Shown here: one piece after another, positions 1 to 13,368 of the stretch
How the letters are laid out: each line of letters begins with the position of its first letter
How positions within the stretch are numbered: position 1 is the stretch's first letter
Assembly (NCBI GenBank): GCA_013397115.1
Contig: VWZW01002320.1
Location: 434,001-498,000 of the forward strand
Origin: Edolisoma coerulescens
Taxonomy: Eukaryota; Chordata; Aves; Passeriformes; Campephagidae
Reading direction: 5' to 3'
Length of the DNA: 64,000 bases
The notes under the pieces: generated by a model
What the model was told of the DNA's origin: nothing
The model's input: the letters and a program-made list of their open reading frames with translations, nothing else
Database searches by the model: none
Made by a program: the position numbers and the translations under genes

Positions 1-3000
1 TTTTAAAATATCTGCATTATTTTCTTCTCTGTGTTTTTCTAAAAACTGCAAAATACAAGAATCTAGTATCTGACTTTGGGTGTAAAAAGTGTTCCCTTAA
101 CTATTATCTTAGCTGATTCTTTAATATTCTTCTGCAGATGTTAAGAATGTATATATTCCTTTGCCATCTTTTCATAAATAATTTGTTAATTTTGTGATAA
201 CTTTTTCTCTTACAAATTAAGAAAGACTAATTGTCAAACAGAACTTTTTTTTCTGTTATAGGTAGATACCGTCTATTCAATACTGTCTAGAAGGACAATA
301 GCACTGAAAATCTAACTTTCAGCTGTTTCCTAGGTAACAGAGATACAGCTACAAAACTGTTGCACTGAATGGAAGGAAACAGCGAATGTTTCAATTTTTC
401 TACTATTTTTGAGTTTGAATGAAGTAAACCCTAGGAATATCACTACAGAAATTGCAAGATGTGGGACTGGAGGACTGCACTTAGATTCCAATGTGTTTGT
501 TTTGTCACTTTTACGTTTCTGCACACCTTCTGTGATTGCACAGACAATGTCAGAAAACTTGTGAAATCGTAGCAGAGGTTTTTTATTTATGTTTTTTTGG
601 TTTTTTTTTTTTTTTTTTGGTTTGGTTTTCTGACAAAAATTTTTGTGTAGTAGAACTACATCCTTTCCATGAATGAAACGAACAGAAAATTTTGTGTTTT
701 CTTGTTCTATTATTTTTTTCTAGGAATTTTTCAGAAAGTAACTATTTTTGTACGAATTCTAGTTCAAAAATGAAAGGAAAAAGTACTAGAAAACTGAATT
801 AAGGTAGTAAATTATGTACGTGTAGGTTATCCTTCCATGTATGTAGCTAATTATATAGAATTTAGTAGGCCTTTTTGGAGGTAATATATTTTTAGTATAT
901 TCCCAGTAGTTTGTCTTTCTCAATTTTGTTAAGCATAAATTACTTTTCCTCACTGTAAAGGTTGACGTACTTAATCCCCGTGTACCATTTGTGTGTCACT
1001 GAGACAACTATTTCACAAGTAGTGCTTACTAAATTAGAACATAAATAAAGCAACTGAGTTTTTCTCTGTGCTGCTACTCCAGCTTCACATTTCCTCAAAT
1101 ATTGCAGAAAAAGGCAGTCATGACAATGAGATAAGAGGGCAATTTGTTAATGAAATTGTGCCCTGTGTTCACTAGGAGTGTCTCATTTTTTCCTTGTGAC
1201 TCCCTTACTTGTCAGTAACACCCATCCATCATGTTTGTCCTTAAATTCCAGATGTTCATGTAAAGACTACTTTCAATTACGTATAAAATGAAAATGTTTT
1301 GATGTAGTATAGCTGTGGAAACCTGGTTTACCACAACTCTAATTAGCTAAGATCATAAATTGAAGGTTCGTCACTCACTGGCTTAAAGTGCATTGTTAAA
1401 ATTCATAGTAATATTTAGAAGGTTGGTGTTAGAACAAAATATAAATAATATAGTAGTTCTAACAAATTACTTTGCTTAATTTGTGAAAGAAGTTTTTCTG
1501 CAGGAAGTACCCAAACTTGTGGCAGTAGCAGTCTCTCAGTTTATATTGTATTAGACAGCATTTATATTTTATATTAAAAAAAGATACAAATATTTTTCTC
1601 TTCTAGAAAAATGTATAAGTAGTTTATAAACATGCAATGTGTAAGTGCTCTTATATGACTATTATACCAGCTACAGAAGTTTGTGCTATGCAATGAGAAG
1701 TGTACAAAAAAAGAAATGTTGTGGTAAATATGTTGTCTGAATTCTTTCTTCTCTCTCTGAACAGGTGTTGTGGGAGAATACATTAGTTCATTTTTCCTTA
1801 AGCTTTAGATGTAAAGTTAATGTCTAAAGTGCATTAAAATTTCTTTTCTAGGCTGTGATCAAACTTCTTTTACAAATTTTTCCCATAAACTCTATTTTGA
1901 GTTAGAAATAAGAAACACAACTTATTATTGCTATGCTTTTCATGATCATGTGATACATAAATTTAATTGTTTTTCCTCTAAATTTAGATATTTTGTAAAA
2001 TTACTCATGGAAATACTTGTGCAATTTGTGCAAAAGTTGTCCAGAATTTATAATTAAATAATCTTCAATATTCAAATGAGCATTAGCATCATTATTGCCT
2101 TTGTAGAGACTTGTAGACCCTCTTTTCAATTCTTGATCAATCATTTAAGTGAGAAACATTGTCCTGCATTTCAAGGAAAAAGAATTGTCAGTGTGACTTT
2201 TTTCTTAATTTTCTATTTATTTTTTGAACTCAGACATGGAGCGAGTCGTGAATGCTACTGTGACAAATCCATGATTTAACAGATATTATTAAGAAAACTA
2301 ACTCTTTTACTGTGGTGTGTATCTCTAAAGAATAGCTCTCCACAGTTTTAAAATTGCAGAATGAGACTGATAATTGACAGGGGCTGAAATCTGAGTGTGG
2401 TCGCTAGCTGTGAGCGGTACACTATCAAATAGGATTTGTCCTGTCTTCCCTGCCACCCCAGCCCTGCCAAGAGTGTAGGTAAAATGGTGTTAGCCATCAC
2501 CTGCAGCAGAGTGAAGCCAGGCTGTCTTTTCGAGGACACCACAGCCAGAAAAGTTATCTAGGGGAGACAAAGATGATACTTGTTTTCTGGCCCAGTCTCT
2601 TGGAGTTCACCCAAATGAATTAGAGTGTGTTCAAGTTAAGTGCTCTTTTCCCTCCCCGCCACCTGGAGCCTACATGGATTCCGATGGCAAGGCTTGCTCA
2701 CTGCAGCTTTGGAATGCCTGAGGAATAAACATGTTTCCCTACAGAGTATTTCTGCATTAGACCCCTGAAAAGTAGTCATGCAGAACTGAACTCTTACAAA
2801 TTGTATGGCCTCAATCTTCACGCCTCTGGCAGATGAGGACAAGTATGCAAATACTATGCATAGCTTAGGCTGTCAGTTAAATACAGCTTGGGTTTGTCTA
2901 TTTCTGTTACTTAAATAGCAACATAACAGTTGGTGGCTTTTAGAAAAACCAAAACAGAAAAGGCTAGAGCGGTTTTGATTCCAAAAAACCATTTTATCTT

Positions 3001-4279
3001 CTTCCATGATTTAACTTCTATCATAAATCCTTCTTTTCTAGATCTGAGTCTTTCTAGGATAGTGAGAAACGTTTAGGAACATTTTCTCTCTCTGCCTTTT
3101 GTAATGGCTATGAAGGTGTTCATAGTGTCACCATAATAATGCATATATACCATTAAATATATTAAAATAATAAATTCCAGTCCCATACATGTAAATTAGA
3201 TGTTTCATAAAAGATCCACTTTCAAAACAAAACTGCCTACACGGTTTCCATGAGGTAAATAGTTGTTTCTCATAAATCATTGTATCTTCAGAATAGTGAC
3301 TGAAAAGAAGATTGCAAAATAGCTTTCTTTTCTAATCAGTGTATTGCTCTAACCTTGAATTCACTGCTTGAAGTTAAGTATTGGCTAACTGCAAATATCT
3401 ATCTGCAAGAAATACGTGGTATTATGCTGGTACACATTTACATATCTCATCTTATAAAAAACCGTTTTTGAAATCCTAAGGTTATCTTAATAAAAAAACC
3501 CAAAGTAAACCCTTTTAAATTGTTTCTCCATCTAATTTAAAATATGCAGCAACTGACATAAGAGAACACCAGACATACATTATTTTGTGCTTTGGTTTAA
3601 AATAAGTACTGACTGTCATCAATGTATGCAGGAAATTTCTGTAACATTTTCCATTTTATAGAAGACTTGATAATGAAAAGAGTAAACCAGATCCTGTCAA
3701 AGATATCCTTTCTCTTCCTTTGGCAATCCCACCTTTTCTTGTTTAAATAAGCTTGCTATGTCCAATAAGTGAAAAAGTAGAGATAGATTATGAGCACTGA
3801 AGAGTAATTTCTGCTTTTTGAAGTCAAATATTATTATGAAATATATAGCATATATTTTTCTATCATATTTTTAGGGTTTTTTGCATGCATTACATTTCTA
3901 CATTTATATGAAAAGCTTTACCAAAGGTAACACTTTAATAAATCTTCAGATGCACCTTTCCAGAATGATAAATAAAAAAAGTACAGGTTTGGAAATTGAT
4001 AAAAGTTTGCTTGGTGTCTATAACCAGAAAACATTGTCTAAAAAGGTATCTAAAACTGCAATAATTTGGTTTTGTCTTAATTTGAAGAGCAGACAAAGAA
4101 ATGTTATGGATCAAACCACTACAGAATGAATTTCTTACCTCTGAAAAGAACCTTGTTTGTAGTGTTATAAGAAGTTAATACTATTTGCTTTTTCAGTTTT
4201 TGGTTTGTTTTGTTTACCTTTAAACTTTTAATAGGAAATCAAATTCAAAATAATCTTGTTTTGTGTGTTTTCTTTTCAG
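1..4279 (+). other. FSTL5: FSTL5 intron, 3' part (window starts inside it)
   Basis: This stretch is inferred to be the 3' part of the FSTL5 intron that precedes the first visible exon. It ends in a pyrimidine-rich tract and an AG acceptor at 4278-4279. I see no upstream Kazal-domain exon, no recognised transposon and no RNA gene in it. Open frames here are short and contain no family motifs. There is an 18-base T run at 601-618. A somewhat GC-richer patch at about 2380-2840 was not recognised. Confidence 0.8.
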
Positions 4280-4476
4280 GGGATAAATGCAAACCTACTG
4301 AATACACTGAAGTGAAAAATATGTTACTGGATCTACAAAACCAGAGATACATTGCACAGTCAAAAGATAAATCTGTTGGTGAGAAGATGGCGTTAAAGAA
4401 ACTTCTTGTAGATCAAATGTTCAATTATTTTGATTCAGACAACAATGGACTTGTGGACACGAACGAGTTATCTCAG
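4280..4476 (+). CDS. FSTL5: FSTL5 internal exon: linker after Kazal domain and EF-hand 1
   Basis: This exon of follistatin-like 5 encodes 65 full codons plus two bases of a split codon (197 bp, phase 1 in, phase 0 out). FSTL5 is a secreted, signal-peptide-bearing glycoprotein with a Kazal/follistatin-like module, two EF-hands, two Ig-like domains and a large C-terminal region. The reading begins DKCKPTEYTEVKNMLLDLQ, which I recognise as FSTL5 rather than its paralogue FSTL4. A canonical 12-residue calcium-binding loop, DSDNNGLVDTNE, lies at 4432-4467, with Asp at positions 1 and 3, Asn at 5, Gly at 6 and Glu at 12. The acceptor is a T-rich tract ending in CAG at 4277-4279. The donor is CAG/GTAAGG at 4474-4482. 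An unspliced frame runs on past the donor to 4575, but that is intron. Family identity is from memory of the protein; the splice borders are read directly. Confidence 0.95.
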
Positions 4477-5856
4477 GTAAGGTGTAGCTTTGTTTCTATT
4501 AGCACAGTGACAATTCAGATGTCTTTGTCAGGACACAAAAACATGGAATATCATGTCTTAGGATACTTTACTTAAGAAAATGTGAGTCTCTGAAGTGGAA
4601 AACTTCATTTGAGAATTTTTGAATGGCTGAATTATTCAGAAATTCTGTAGTGATTTTTTAGTACTTTGAATATAATGCCTTGAAGTATACTGCAGTGTGT
4701 TAGAACACTCTAGGCTGCTGTGGCCATGAATTGTTTTATTATCCACTGCATAGCATCATCCAGTCCAACTGTATAGATGTATTACAGAAGTTGAAAACAA
4801 TTAAAATAATGGGGTAAATCACTTCTGTAATACTAAAGAAGTATTATTGCTTTATCTTAGTTTGGGCTAGAGAAGTACAGAAGAAATCCCTCAAAGAGAG
4901 TTCATGGTAGTCTCTAAATAGCAAATTTTAACTAATTACAGATCTAAACCAGTAATTGCTGCTCTGGTAGGCATAACAGCACCAGCTTTAATCTACCTGA
5001 AAGGATTGATTCTATTAAAGAGTGTTGATGGGGCAAATGTACTTTGATTTACTAGAAGTCTGTGTTTGAGAAACCTAATCATGGCTAAACTATATTAATG
5101 AATCTAATACTAGGCAGCCAATTAAAAGTTTAAGTAGGATTTTTTTAGATGTGCCTGTTGATCATTATCCAATGTTTTAAGTTGCATGGCAGTGTTAAGA
5201 GATAAGCTGGAGTTACCATTTCCATACAGCTAACTTTTAAAATTTTAGCTGCAATTTCAAGGACCGGAGGGTGATTGTAAATATAGTTATCATGTCAGCT
5301 ACTAATACACTATTTCAAAAGACTGATTTAAAACTATTTTTCTGTACTTCTCTGAGATTGTTTTTTCCTGCTGCTTTTTAGAGTCTTTCAGAACTTCAAC
5401 TTTCAAGGGACTTTGGTGCCTGTATATATCTTACAAATAATGCTTTTTATATGAATATACTATATGAATAGATAACATAGATATGAATCACATATATAGA
5501 TTTGCAAACTATATTTAATTCCTCTCTATTCAGTTGCTACATGTATACTTTTCCTTTTTCTGTGTGTGTCAAACATAGTTTTAAAATAATAAAAAAATTC
5601 TTTCAAGATTGTGTTTTCAAACTTCCTATACGTACTTTTCCCCTCATGCTTTTTTTCTATAAAGAGGAATTTATAATGGCAGCTGTAAAGTAGTGCTTTT
5701 TCACAAGTATGGAAACAAGTCAGCCTTAAACTCCGAACATGTGCTTTTTGGTTTTGCTAAAATTCATTGCAGAAACATCAAATTATTCGACCTACAGATT
5801 AATGTAAAGTAAATTCATTGTTAGTGTTGTCTGCTTTGCCATTGTATGTTTTGACA

Positions 5857-6224
5857 AGAGGGAGCCATGCTGGAGCAGTCTGTTCCTGAAGGACTGCAGC
5901 CCCCATTCCCTGTCCCCCTGCTCTGCTGGGGAGGGAGAATATAGAGAATATTGTCTGTGAAATTAAGCCCCTTGGAGGAAAGGTGTTTTTAATATTTGAT
6001 TTTATTTGTCATTTATCTTACTCCTGTCTGATTGGTAAGGAATGCAGTTAATTTGTCCCCAAGTTGAGTCTGTTTTGCCTATGAAGATAATTGGCGAGTG
6101 ATCTCTCCCTGACTTTATCTTGGCCCATGAACCTTTCATTATATTTTTTCTCTCCTAGCCAGCTGAGGAGTAACAGAGCAGCTTTGGCAGGCACGTGGTA
6201 TCCAGCCAGGGTCAACCATCCACA
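5857..6224 (+). mobile_element. Avian ERV LTR-type interspersed repeat, 3' part, truncated
   Basis: The start carries the CATGCTGGAGCAG ... GAAGGACTGCAGCCC phrase and the centre a CCCCCATTCCCTGTCCCC phrase. Further on are AAGTTGAGTCTGTTTTGCC and GTGATCTCTCCCTGACTTTATCT. It ends in CAGCCAGGGTCAACCATCCACA, finishing in CA as an LTR does. I recognise this as a widespread bird repeat of retroviral LTR type, but I cannot name the family with certainty. The 5' part is missing or shortened compared with the form I remember. The 45.9-46.2 kb repeat appears to be the other half of the same kind of element. Confidence 0.65.
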
Positions 6225-7077
6225 GGGAGACATTAGTGTACTCCTGAAAATGTTCTCAGGATTAGGAGAGTTTTTCCTCAGTTGTGCTCACAGTCAAAAT
6301 TTTGAAATCTGCAGGGCTGTCATAAATAACAGCTCCTGTCTGCATTTTAAATGTAATCATATTAAGGGGGCATGAAAAGCAACATACTTTCTGTTGAAAA
6401 CAAGGACTCCTGAAGTTAATTTATGTTCACGTGAATATTGAATTTCAGTTTATAGTGCATCTTAAATTTTACATCTCGTCAATCTTGCTGTGCAATCAGG
6501 CCCTTGGATTGCATTTATTATCTCATAGGTGTCCATGTAGTCATCCTACCTAATGTAAGATTGAAATTAATCAGTTGGAGATTGGAAATGGTGACAGCAA
6601 CACTCCAATTTTATTGATGTATTTTGGATCAAAAGTCATAAGGTTATTGAATCTGCATCTTGATGCAAGAGAAAGAAATATTCCTCTTCCCCAAAAAAGC
6701 AAAAGTAGTGTCTTTATTAAAAAAGAACCTATTTCAAATAGTAAGAAAGGTTTGTTTGTTTTGGTGTTTGTTTTTTTTGGTTGTTTCTTTTTTTTTTTAA
6801 TACTTCAAGTATGATAGCAATACCTTAAAAATTGGCAGACTATTTTTTTCTACTGTTTGAACAATTGTAGCGTCAGAGTATAATATTTCTTGTGGCTTTG
6901 TAGTCCAATACAGAATTGCAGCAAAAAAAGAATTTTAACTCCAATACACTGTGTAAACATAATAGGAAAACAGTGGGATTATGTAGCTCCATGCAGGCTA
7001 AATGGACATTTTTTCCTGATATAAATTCGTCTCTGCCTTGACTGCTTTAATCACTGAGTCTGACTCATTTAATGTTT

Positions 7078-7106
7078 TAGTTTCCAAATCCTGTATTTGG
7101 AAACTA
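7078..7106. repeat. Perfect inverted repeat, 12-bp arms, 5-nt loop
   Basis: The left arm TAGTTTCCAAAT (7078-7089) and the right arm ATTTGGAAACTA (7095-7106) are exact reverse complements around the loop CCTGT. The arms are not pure A/T, so chance is a weaker explanation here than for the other hairpins in the window. No flanking element explains it. Confidence 0.9.
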
Positions 7107-7892
7107 GTGAGATGTGGCTTGATTTTGAAAGGACTTATGAATTGAACCTTTTAGAACCTTTTAGTTTTGAGAAGTAGGAACTAACCAGAGAGAGTATCTA
7201 TCTTTCCAAAATTGCAAGCTATGAAATAGGCAGGGATTCTCATAATCTTCATCATCTCTGATCAACATATCTGCAAGGTTTCTAGCAAGGTGAGGTGGTT
7301 CCTTTGAAGGGTTTGATTTGTTTTTAAAGCACTTTGAAACATTTTAAATGAATCCAAAATATTGGAAGATAATTGAATCTTCTGGTTAGCTATGAATATT
7401 CAGTTGTTAACAGACTCATCTGCTTATCTATTTTATCTTATGCAAAACCAAACCAGAATTTAATAAAAATTTGTAAATGAAATACCAGTGTATTTCAGTA
7501 CCAATGTCACCGTAGGCTGCTTGATTACTCTATATTGTTTTTGCTGTATAGAAGAGGAAAAAGAGGAGACGTGTTATGGTAGGCATGGGAATAAAATGTG
7601 TTTCTCCAGTTATGAATGCAGTTATTCTGCTATGGTGGAACTGCCATTTTATAAACAGTAAGAGCCTTATCTGGTTGCCATCAGTGAAAGATGCATAAGC
7701 TCTAAAAATGTTTCATCTTGCTCAACAATGAAATTCAAGTTCCTTTTTGAGGGAAGAAGTGTGTGAAGTGAAATAATCTGTACTTGATTAGAGATGCTTT
7801 TTTTCTATTTATTTCTTACACTGGTGAGCTAAGAAAGCAAAATTTTACAGAAAAAGGAAGTGACATAGTCTGAAAGTAAGTTGAATATATAG

Positions 7893-7915
7893 TAATAATA
7901 ATAATAAAAAAAAAA
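7893..7915. repeat. TAA microsatellite followed by an A run
   Basis: About five TAA units run directly into ten A residues. This is simple-sequence DNA in the intron. Confidence 0.85.
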
Positions 7916-10900
7916 TTTCCTCTTCCTTTTCCTCCTTTCAATGATCAGTTTTTAGAGTCAAAGAAAGAAGTTAACAGCCTTATTTATGAACTAGTATCTG
8001 TAATTTCAAATACCTGAATATATTTCTTTTATTTGCCAGGTTAACATAGGAGAAATGAAAATGCATTATGTTTCTATAAAAACTCATCCTTACGTCTGCA
8101 AAAACAAAATACCCCAAAGTTATTTTGGTTTTATTTCTGTATTAATTACAATACTGTTGCACTTTATGCCAGCCAATACTTCATGGGACTTGTTTGCAGA
8201 GATACAAATTATATAAATTGCATCTCTCTGTCAGACTTGGTTTCTCAAACTGATCACAATATTTGTTTGGACCTTGGCATTTAAATTTTTACCTTCATGA
8301 CTTGATTTTGCATCTAATCAGTGCTGTTATTAAGAGTTATTTGGAGGACATGGAACTCAGAGAAGGAATAATGAGTCTCTCTCTTCTTTGTGTTTTTAAT
8401 CAATTTAGGTTTTCCTTACATGTTACATAGGCAGGAGAATATTTTGCATGTTGAGTTATAGTTCTATTTATTTTCTGCTATTAATTAGGGACATATTATT
8501 CAGGTTGCATTATCTATTTTTACTGTCACTAATCTAGGAAAAACTTAATGTGTGCTATATTCAATTCTAGGTTCAAAATAAAAATAAGAACTCTACATGA
8601 AACTTTAAAATTGGGGGAATTTAAGACTCTTTTACGGGCTAGTAGTGAGATAAAGCTTACAAACAGTGTGATCATCATACAAACTGGAACATCTTGATCT
8701 TCCTTAGGTGCCTTTGGTTTTATCAAGCAGAAGTATTTCCTATTATGTTCTTGCAGGCTGTGAAGGAGGCAGGAGTAAGTTTCATTTCTTGAGTAGGTTC
8801 AAGGACTGGTGCTGACTGGAAGTGGACACAAAGTATAATGGTGCAGGATTTTGTTTGCACTCATTGTTTTGTCTTGGTTAAGGCCAGAGCCACAGGGTCA
8901 GAGTGCTGGTGGTTCTGGGTTTAGTTCTGAGATGCAGAATTTTATCCAGCCTATTTATGTGGCCCTAATACCTATTCTGGTCTTACACTGTGAGCTAGGC
9001 ATCTATAGCATCATATTTGCAGACACTTAAGGACACATTTACATCTTCTGAGTCAGATTAGGTCTTCCCTCTGCTGGGTGCAGAATTGGAAAGGCAGGGA
9101 AATGTGCCTTTCATTGGAGTAGTTTGCAGAAAGATGCAAAATCTCATATCTGAGCTATGTAACTTGATTGGTTTGGGATAGTATTGGGATAATAGCTTTA
9201 AATGAAATTGAGTGCCTGCCTTTGTGGGCCACTTCGTGTGGGTTTAGCGGGTCAGATATCCATTTGCTCGGGGGTCTCTGTGTCATTCTGTGATGCACAA
9301 GTCCTGTATCTTTACTTGGTCTACGTATATCAAAGGTATCACATTACTATAGACACCAAATACAGGATGGTGTTGCTGCCCTGCAGAACTTGCTGGTAAA
9401 TTATAAGAATATTGATTTAACTAGATTAAGGGAAGTTAAAGCAAGGAACAATTTGCCAACCTTCATTATCAATTTGGTTTCATAATTAATCAATGCTTTT
9501 AATTTATAAAAAGTTATACTGCTGTGGAAGATGGTGGAACAAGTAATTGATTCCCCCTTGTGCAGTCAGAATTAATTTGGAGCACAGTTCTCACAATGTT
9601 TGGTGTTTGATGTACTTGGTGTTTCATCAGGCGCTGAGTGGCACTGTTGTGATGAGGTACTTGATGTTAGGGAAGATGAACGCACATTAACTGAATGACC
9701 ATATTTGATTTAAAGGGAGGTTTTGTTTGTAGTTGTATTTATATGGCATTTTCCTTGGGAAGGTGCATAAAGACCATTAATCACAAGCAAACAAAAAAAC
9801 ACTGACCGATAACACTTCAAGGAAGGTGGACTAATAAAAGATGTGTTACGTTATTTGTGGTCTAGTTTCATAACATCTGCAGATTTTTCATTTTGACTGT
9901 CAGAAATCAGATTAAAATGAATGAAACAATCTATTCTGATGTGCAGTTTGTCATTCTTAATCAGATTACCTTTCCCAATCTTCTAAAATTTGGAGCTGTA
10001 CTGACTAAGTTTCTGAGAGACTTTGAAATGAGGTAATAATATGGTGTTTCATAGGAAATAGATAATTGTGTGCTATACCTTTAGAAATGTAATCTTTTCA
10101 AAAAAATTTTGAAATTCAAAAAAATGCAGATCCTTCCTCTGTGTTTGAAAGAGTATTGAATTCTGATGGGTAAGTTTAGTTTTTGGAAAATATATATTTA
10201 ATTTGAAAATATAGATAAGTTTCTAAGTTTTCAGCATTTATGGAATTTCACAATGAACCATGAACGGTTTTCTGTATATTTTGCCTTTTATCAGTTTATA
10301 ATATGGAAAGTAAATTCTTCACTGTCTTTATGCAAATTCAAGCTAAAACTTGTGTGCGTAAATATTTGCAAACCTTCTCTGGTATGAATTTTCAACTTAG
10401 AAGTTTGAAATCAAGTAATCCATATTTGACTTGTATGGCACAATCATAAAATTGTGCAGACAATCTTAATCAGGCTTTAACCTTTATAGTATTTTGTTTC
10501 TTGCATGTGACTTGCTAAAAATTTTGCCAGATTTTCTTCTGCCACCTGAACAACGCTGTCTGTTTAGTTTAACCGAGGAGTAGACAGTCTGTGTTTAAAG
10601 AAGTGGCTTAAGAAAAAGTTTCCTTGCATTTTAGTCTTCTCCATGGACAGAGATTAATAGAATTTAAAATTTAAGGCTCATTGTTGGATCATGTGTGAAA
10701 CACAAGTGTGATTACATGATGGTGTGTCATACACATGGAATTTTATTCTATTTATTCTACACTTTTAAGTAAATTAATGTCTTGCAAAAAACTTCCATAG
10801 GGAAGTGTGCAACCTTAATTTTTCAGGCAGTCATATTGGCTTTGCTGGAATCTCATATAGCTTGTAGCTTCATATCACAGTTAATCTGCACTTCAAGCTG

Positions 10901-13247
10901 CTACAGAAACTGGTAATTTTTCAAAATCCAAACCACCTCCACCTGAGACGTACCTAGTTCTGAGTCATATCTCATGTGATAGAATATTAGTCTCCCACTC
11001 CTTCAAAAGGAAAAGCCAACCAACAACCCAAAATTTCCATAAAGGTGAATTTTGCTTCTGATCACAGAGTTGATCTGATCCACAGATCCTGTTGGAAAGC
11101 TGGGGCATGGTTAGATCCTACACAAGAGAATTCAGGTTGGAACAGCTCTTTTAGCAGAAAATCACAGATCATTAAGATTAATCACCGTATGAAATCACTT
11201 CTTTACATTCTGAAATATATCCTCACAGACATGTTTGGAGGGTTTATCAACAGCAAGTGTGTTTTCCAAAGAATTCCAAAGTATATCATCTGCATAAAGA
11301 TGTATGTACAAAAACAAACATTGAATCTTATATCTGAAATCAAGCTGGTAGGTTTACTGAGGAAAAAAATAAATAATTGCCAGGGTGATGAAATGTACCT
11401 GTCTATAGTATCATTATTGGAAATAGCACAATCATTATATCTAATATTTTTTTAATTATGATTCTTCTTTTTTAAATATGCTGCTTTTCATTTATAATTT
11501 TTTGGTTTTAACAGATAACAGATTTTAGTTCAAAGAATAGAAGCTGAGAACTCTAATTTGAAATTTAAAATGTGGTACTATAAAGCCAGGTGTTTTAGGG
11601 GATTTGAAAAAGGTTTTCTTCAACCTTAGGTGTAAAGTTTCATCCTTATTTGTACACTTGAAGATAGTGAAAGCAAGCATTTAAAACAATGAAACAATGA
11701 GAGGAACAATGCTTCTCGTACTAAATGTTCGTGGCCTTGAAATTTCAGTGATTGCTAAAGTTTCCAATACACACCATTACATATTTAGTACTTCTTGTAT
11801 AACTGCAATGGGTTTAGAGTTACTAATTTTTCCCAGGCTACGTGTTTGTCCTTTATGTTCCAGCTGCAAGATCTACACAATTTCATTTTTTCTTAATTCA
11901 CTTTAATGTGAACTCAATAAAAAGGCTTTTAAAGGATGGGAAGTAGTTAGCACTAATATTCAGGTAGCATAGTATGTATTTTTAATTGATAATAGCAAAA
12001 GGTGGTTTTGTAGTGATTTTTCTTATCTTTGTAAATGGTTTTCATACTCTCTAATGTACTTACAAGGTGATTATCCTTTACAATGCTTTTATATTATTAT
12101 GTAGGAGATTACTTCTGGTAGCATAAAATGTTTGTGTCTTTTCTTTTTCATCTAATGCTCCTGTTATTCCCTATTATTCTTTTAGGTATTTTGTGTTTAC
12201 ATAAATAGTAACTGAATGAATTCCTTTGCAGAGCAACTGAAACACAAAAGCCCCTCTATCCCTTGTTTTTCAGAAGATATCCTCCGTTAATACAAATATA
12301 ATGATTTTGCAATTTTCATGGGAGACTGATAAAGGGTTGGAAGAGTAATTATTTTACCTAGGAAGTAACTATAGTTATATTCCTTTCCTCTGTGCCTGAT
12401 ACAAAACTGTAAACTGTGTAATATTACGGAAAAATTGCATCAGTTTTGGCTCTTTCAGTTATGTGATTGTACTTCTAATACATGCCCCATGTAATATGAC
12501 AATTCTGAGTCACTCTCAGCATCTTAAAAATTCCTTGGCTGGAATCTAAGGGGATGTCTACTACATACACAGACTTAAAACGAAATGGTGCATATATTAA
12601 AGAACATTTCTTCGGGATAAGCTCATTGGAGTTAAAAATCTAATAGCTATTAATTATTATCTATTTACAAATTGTATGTGTCTACATTGAGAAACAGGAG
12701 CCTTTTCAGGTCAGCTGCTTATATAATGGGTCTTTGGTAAGGTAATAGGCTTGTCAAAAGCCTGTAAGAAGTTGATACAATTAGTAGGGTAGTAAGAGTT
12801 TATATTAGTTATTTTTGAACGTGTCTGCATTTGGTTTCTGTGGTTAGGAATTAGAGGAAAAAGACATTATGCCATTTTTACTTGGGAAATTATTATTTAA
12901 GGTATATTTGATTGTTTCCTCATCGCCATTACTGTACATATAAAGTAAAATCAGCTTTAAAATTCCCAGTGTCTTTATAGTGCTTCAGTCTATCTCCATT
13001 TTATAGATGGTCTGTATATTCTAAAAACTTTTTTGTAATTTCAGAGAGTCTGTCCTAAAGGTATTAACTTTTAAAACTGTAATAAATAATTACAAAGTAA
13101 CTGGAAATACCTGACTTTACACAGTTGCAGTTCATTGCCCCACAGCAACCTTAAAATGATCTATTAAATGATTATTAGAAACAATTAATTATACCAGAGA
13201 ACTCTAAGAGCTCAAATGTAATTTCATAGTTATAATTTTCTTGTCAG

Positions 13248-13368
13248 GTAATAAAACGGGATGAGCTTGGCAAGGAACCGTCTGACTGCTCTGTGTTTGA
13301 TTTGCTGAAATACGATGATTATAACAGTGACAAGCACCTAGCTCTAGAAGAGTTCTACAGAGCTTTTC
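13248..13368 (+). CDS. FSTL5: FSTL5 internal exon: EF-hand 2
   Basis: This exon has 40 full codons plus one base (121 bp, phase 0 in, phase 1 out), continuing directly in frame from the EF-hand 1 exon. It starts VIKRDELGKEPSDCSVFDLL and ends LALEEFYRAF. The second EF-hand loop, DYNSDKHLALEE, is encoded at 13317-13352. It has Asp at 1, Asn at 3, Asp at 5 and Glu at 12, but Lys instead of the usual Gly at position 6. Calcium binding at this site may therefore be weaker. From memory, the DKH triplet is typical of the FSTL4/FSTL5 family rather than a defect of this copy. The acceptor is TTTTCTTGTCAG ending at 13247 and the donor is GTAAGT at 13369-13374. Confidence 0.95.

Larger units (their letters stand above)
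4477..13247 (+). other. FSTL5: FSTL5 intron between EF-hand 1 and EF-hand 2 exons (8,771 bp)
   Basis: This is a phase 0 intron from GTAAGG at 4477 to the acceptor TTGTCAG ending at 13247. It is AT-rich. It holds an avian LTR-type repeat at 5857-6224, a perfect hairpin at 7078-7106, a short TAA/A microsatellite near 7.9 kb and scattered poly-T tracts, for example near 6780-6800. The longest open frame (11045-11455, 136 codons, +) has no recognisable domain and looks like chance. I see no RNA gene. Confidence 0.85.

Noticed and set aside
4210..4575. Single 121-codon open frame around the first FSTL5 exon taken as a whole gene
   Set aside because: The frame runs from intron through the acceptor AG at 4278-4279 and past the GTAAGG donor at 4477. 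Only 4280-4476 matches FSTL5.
11045..11455. 136-codon open frame, + strand, as a gene
   Set aside because: It has no recognisable domain, no repeat or splice context and ordinary intronic composition. Frames of this size are expected by chance in 64 kb on six frames.
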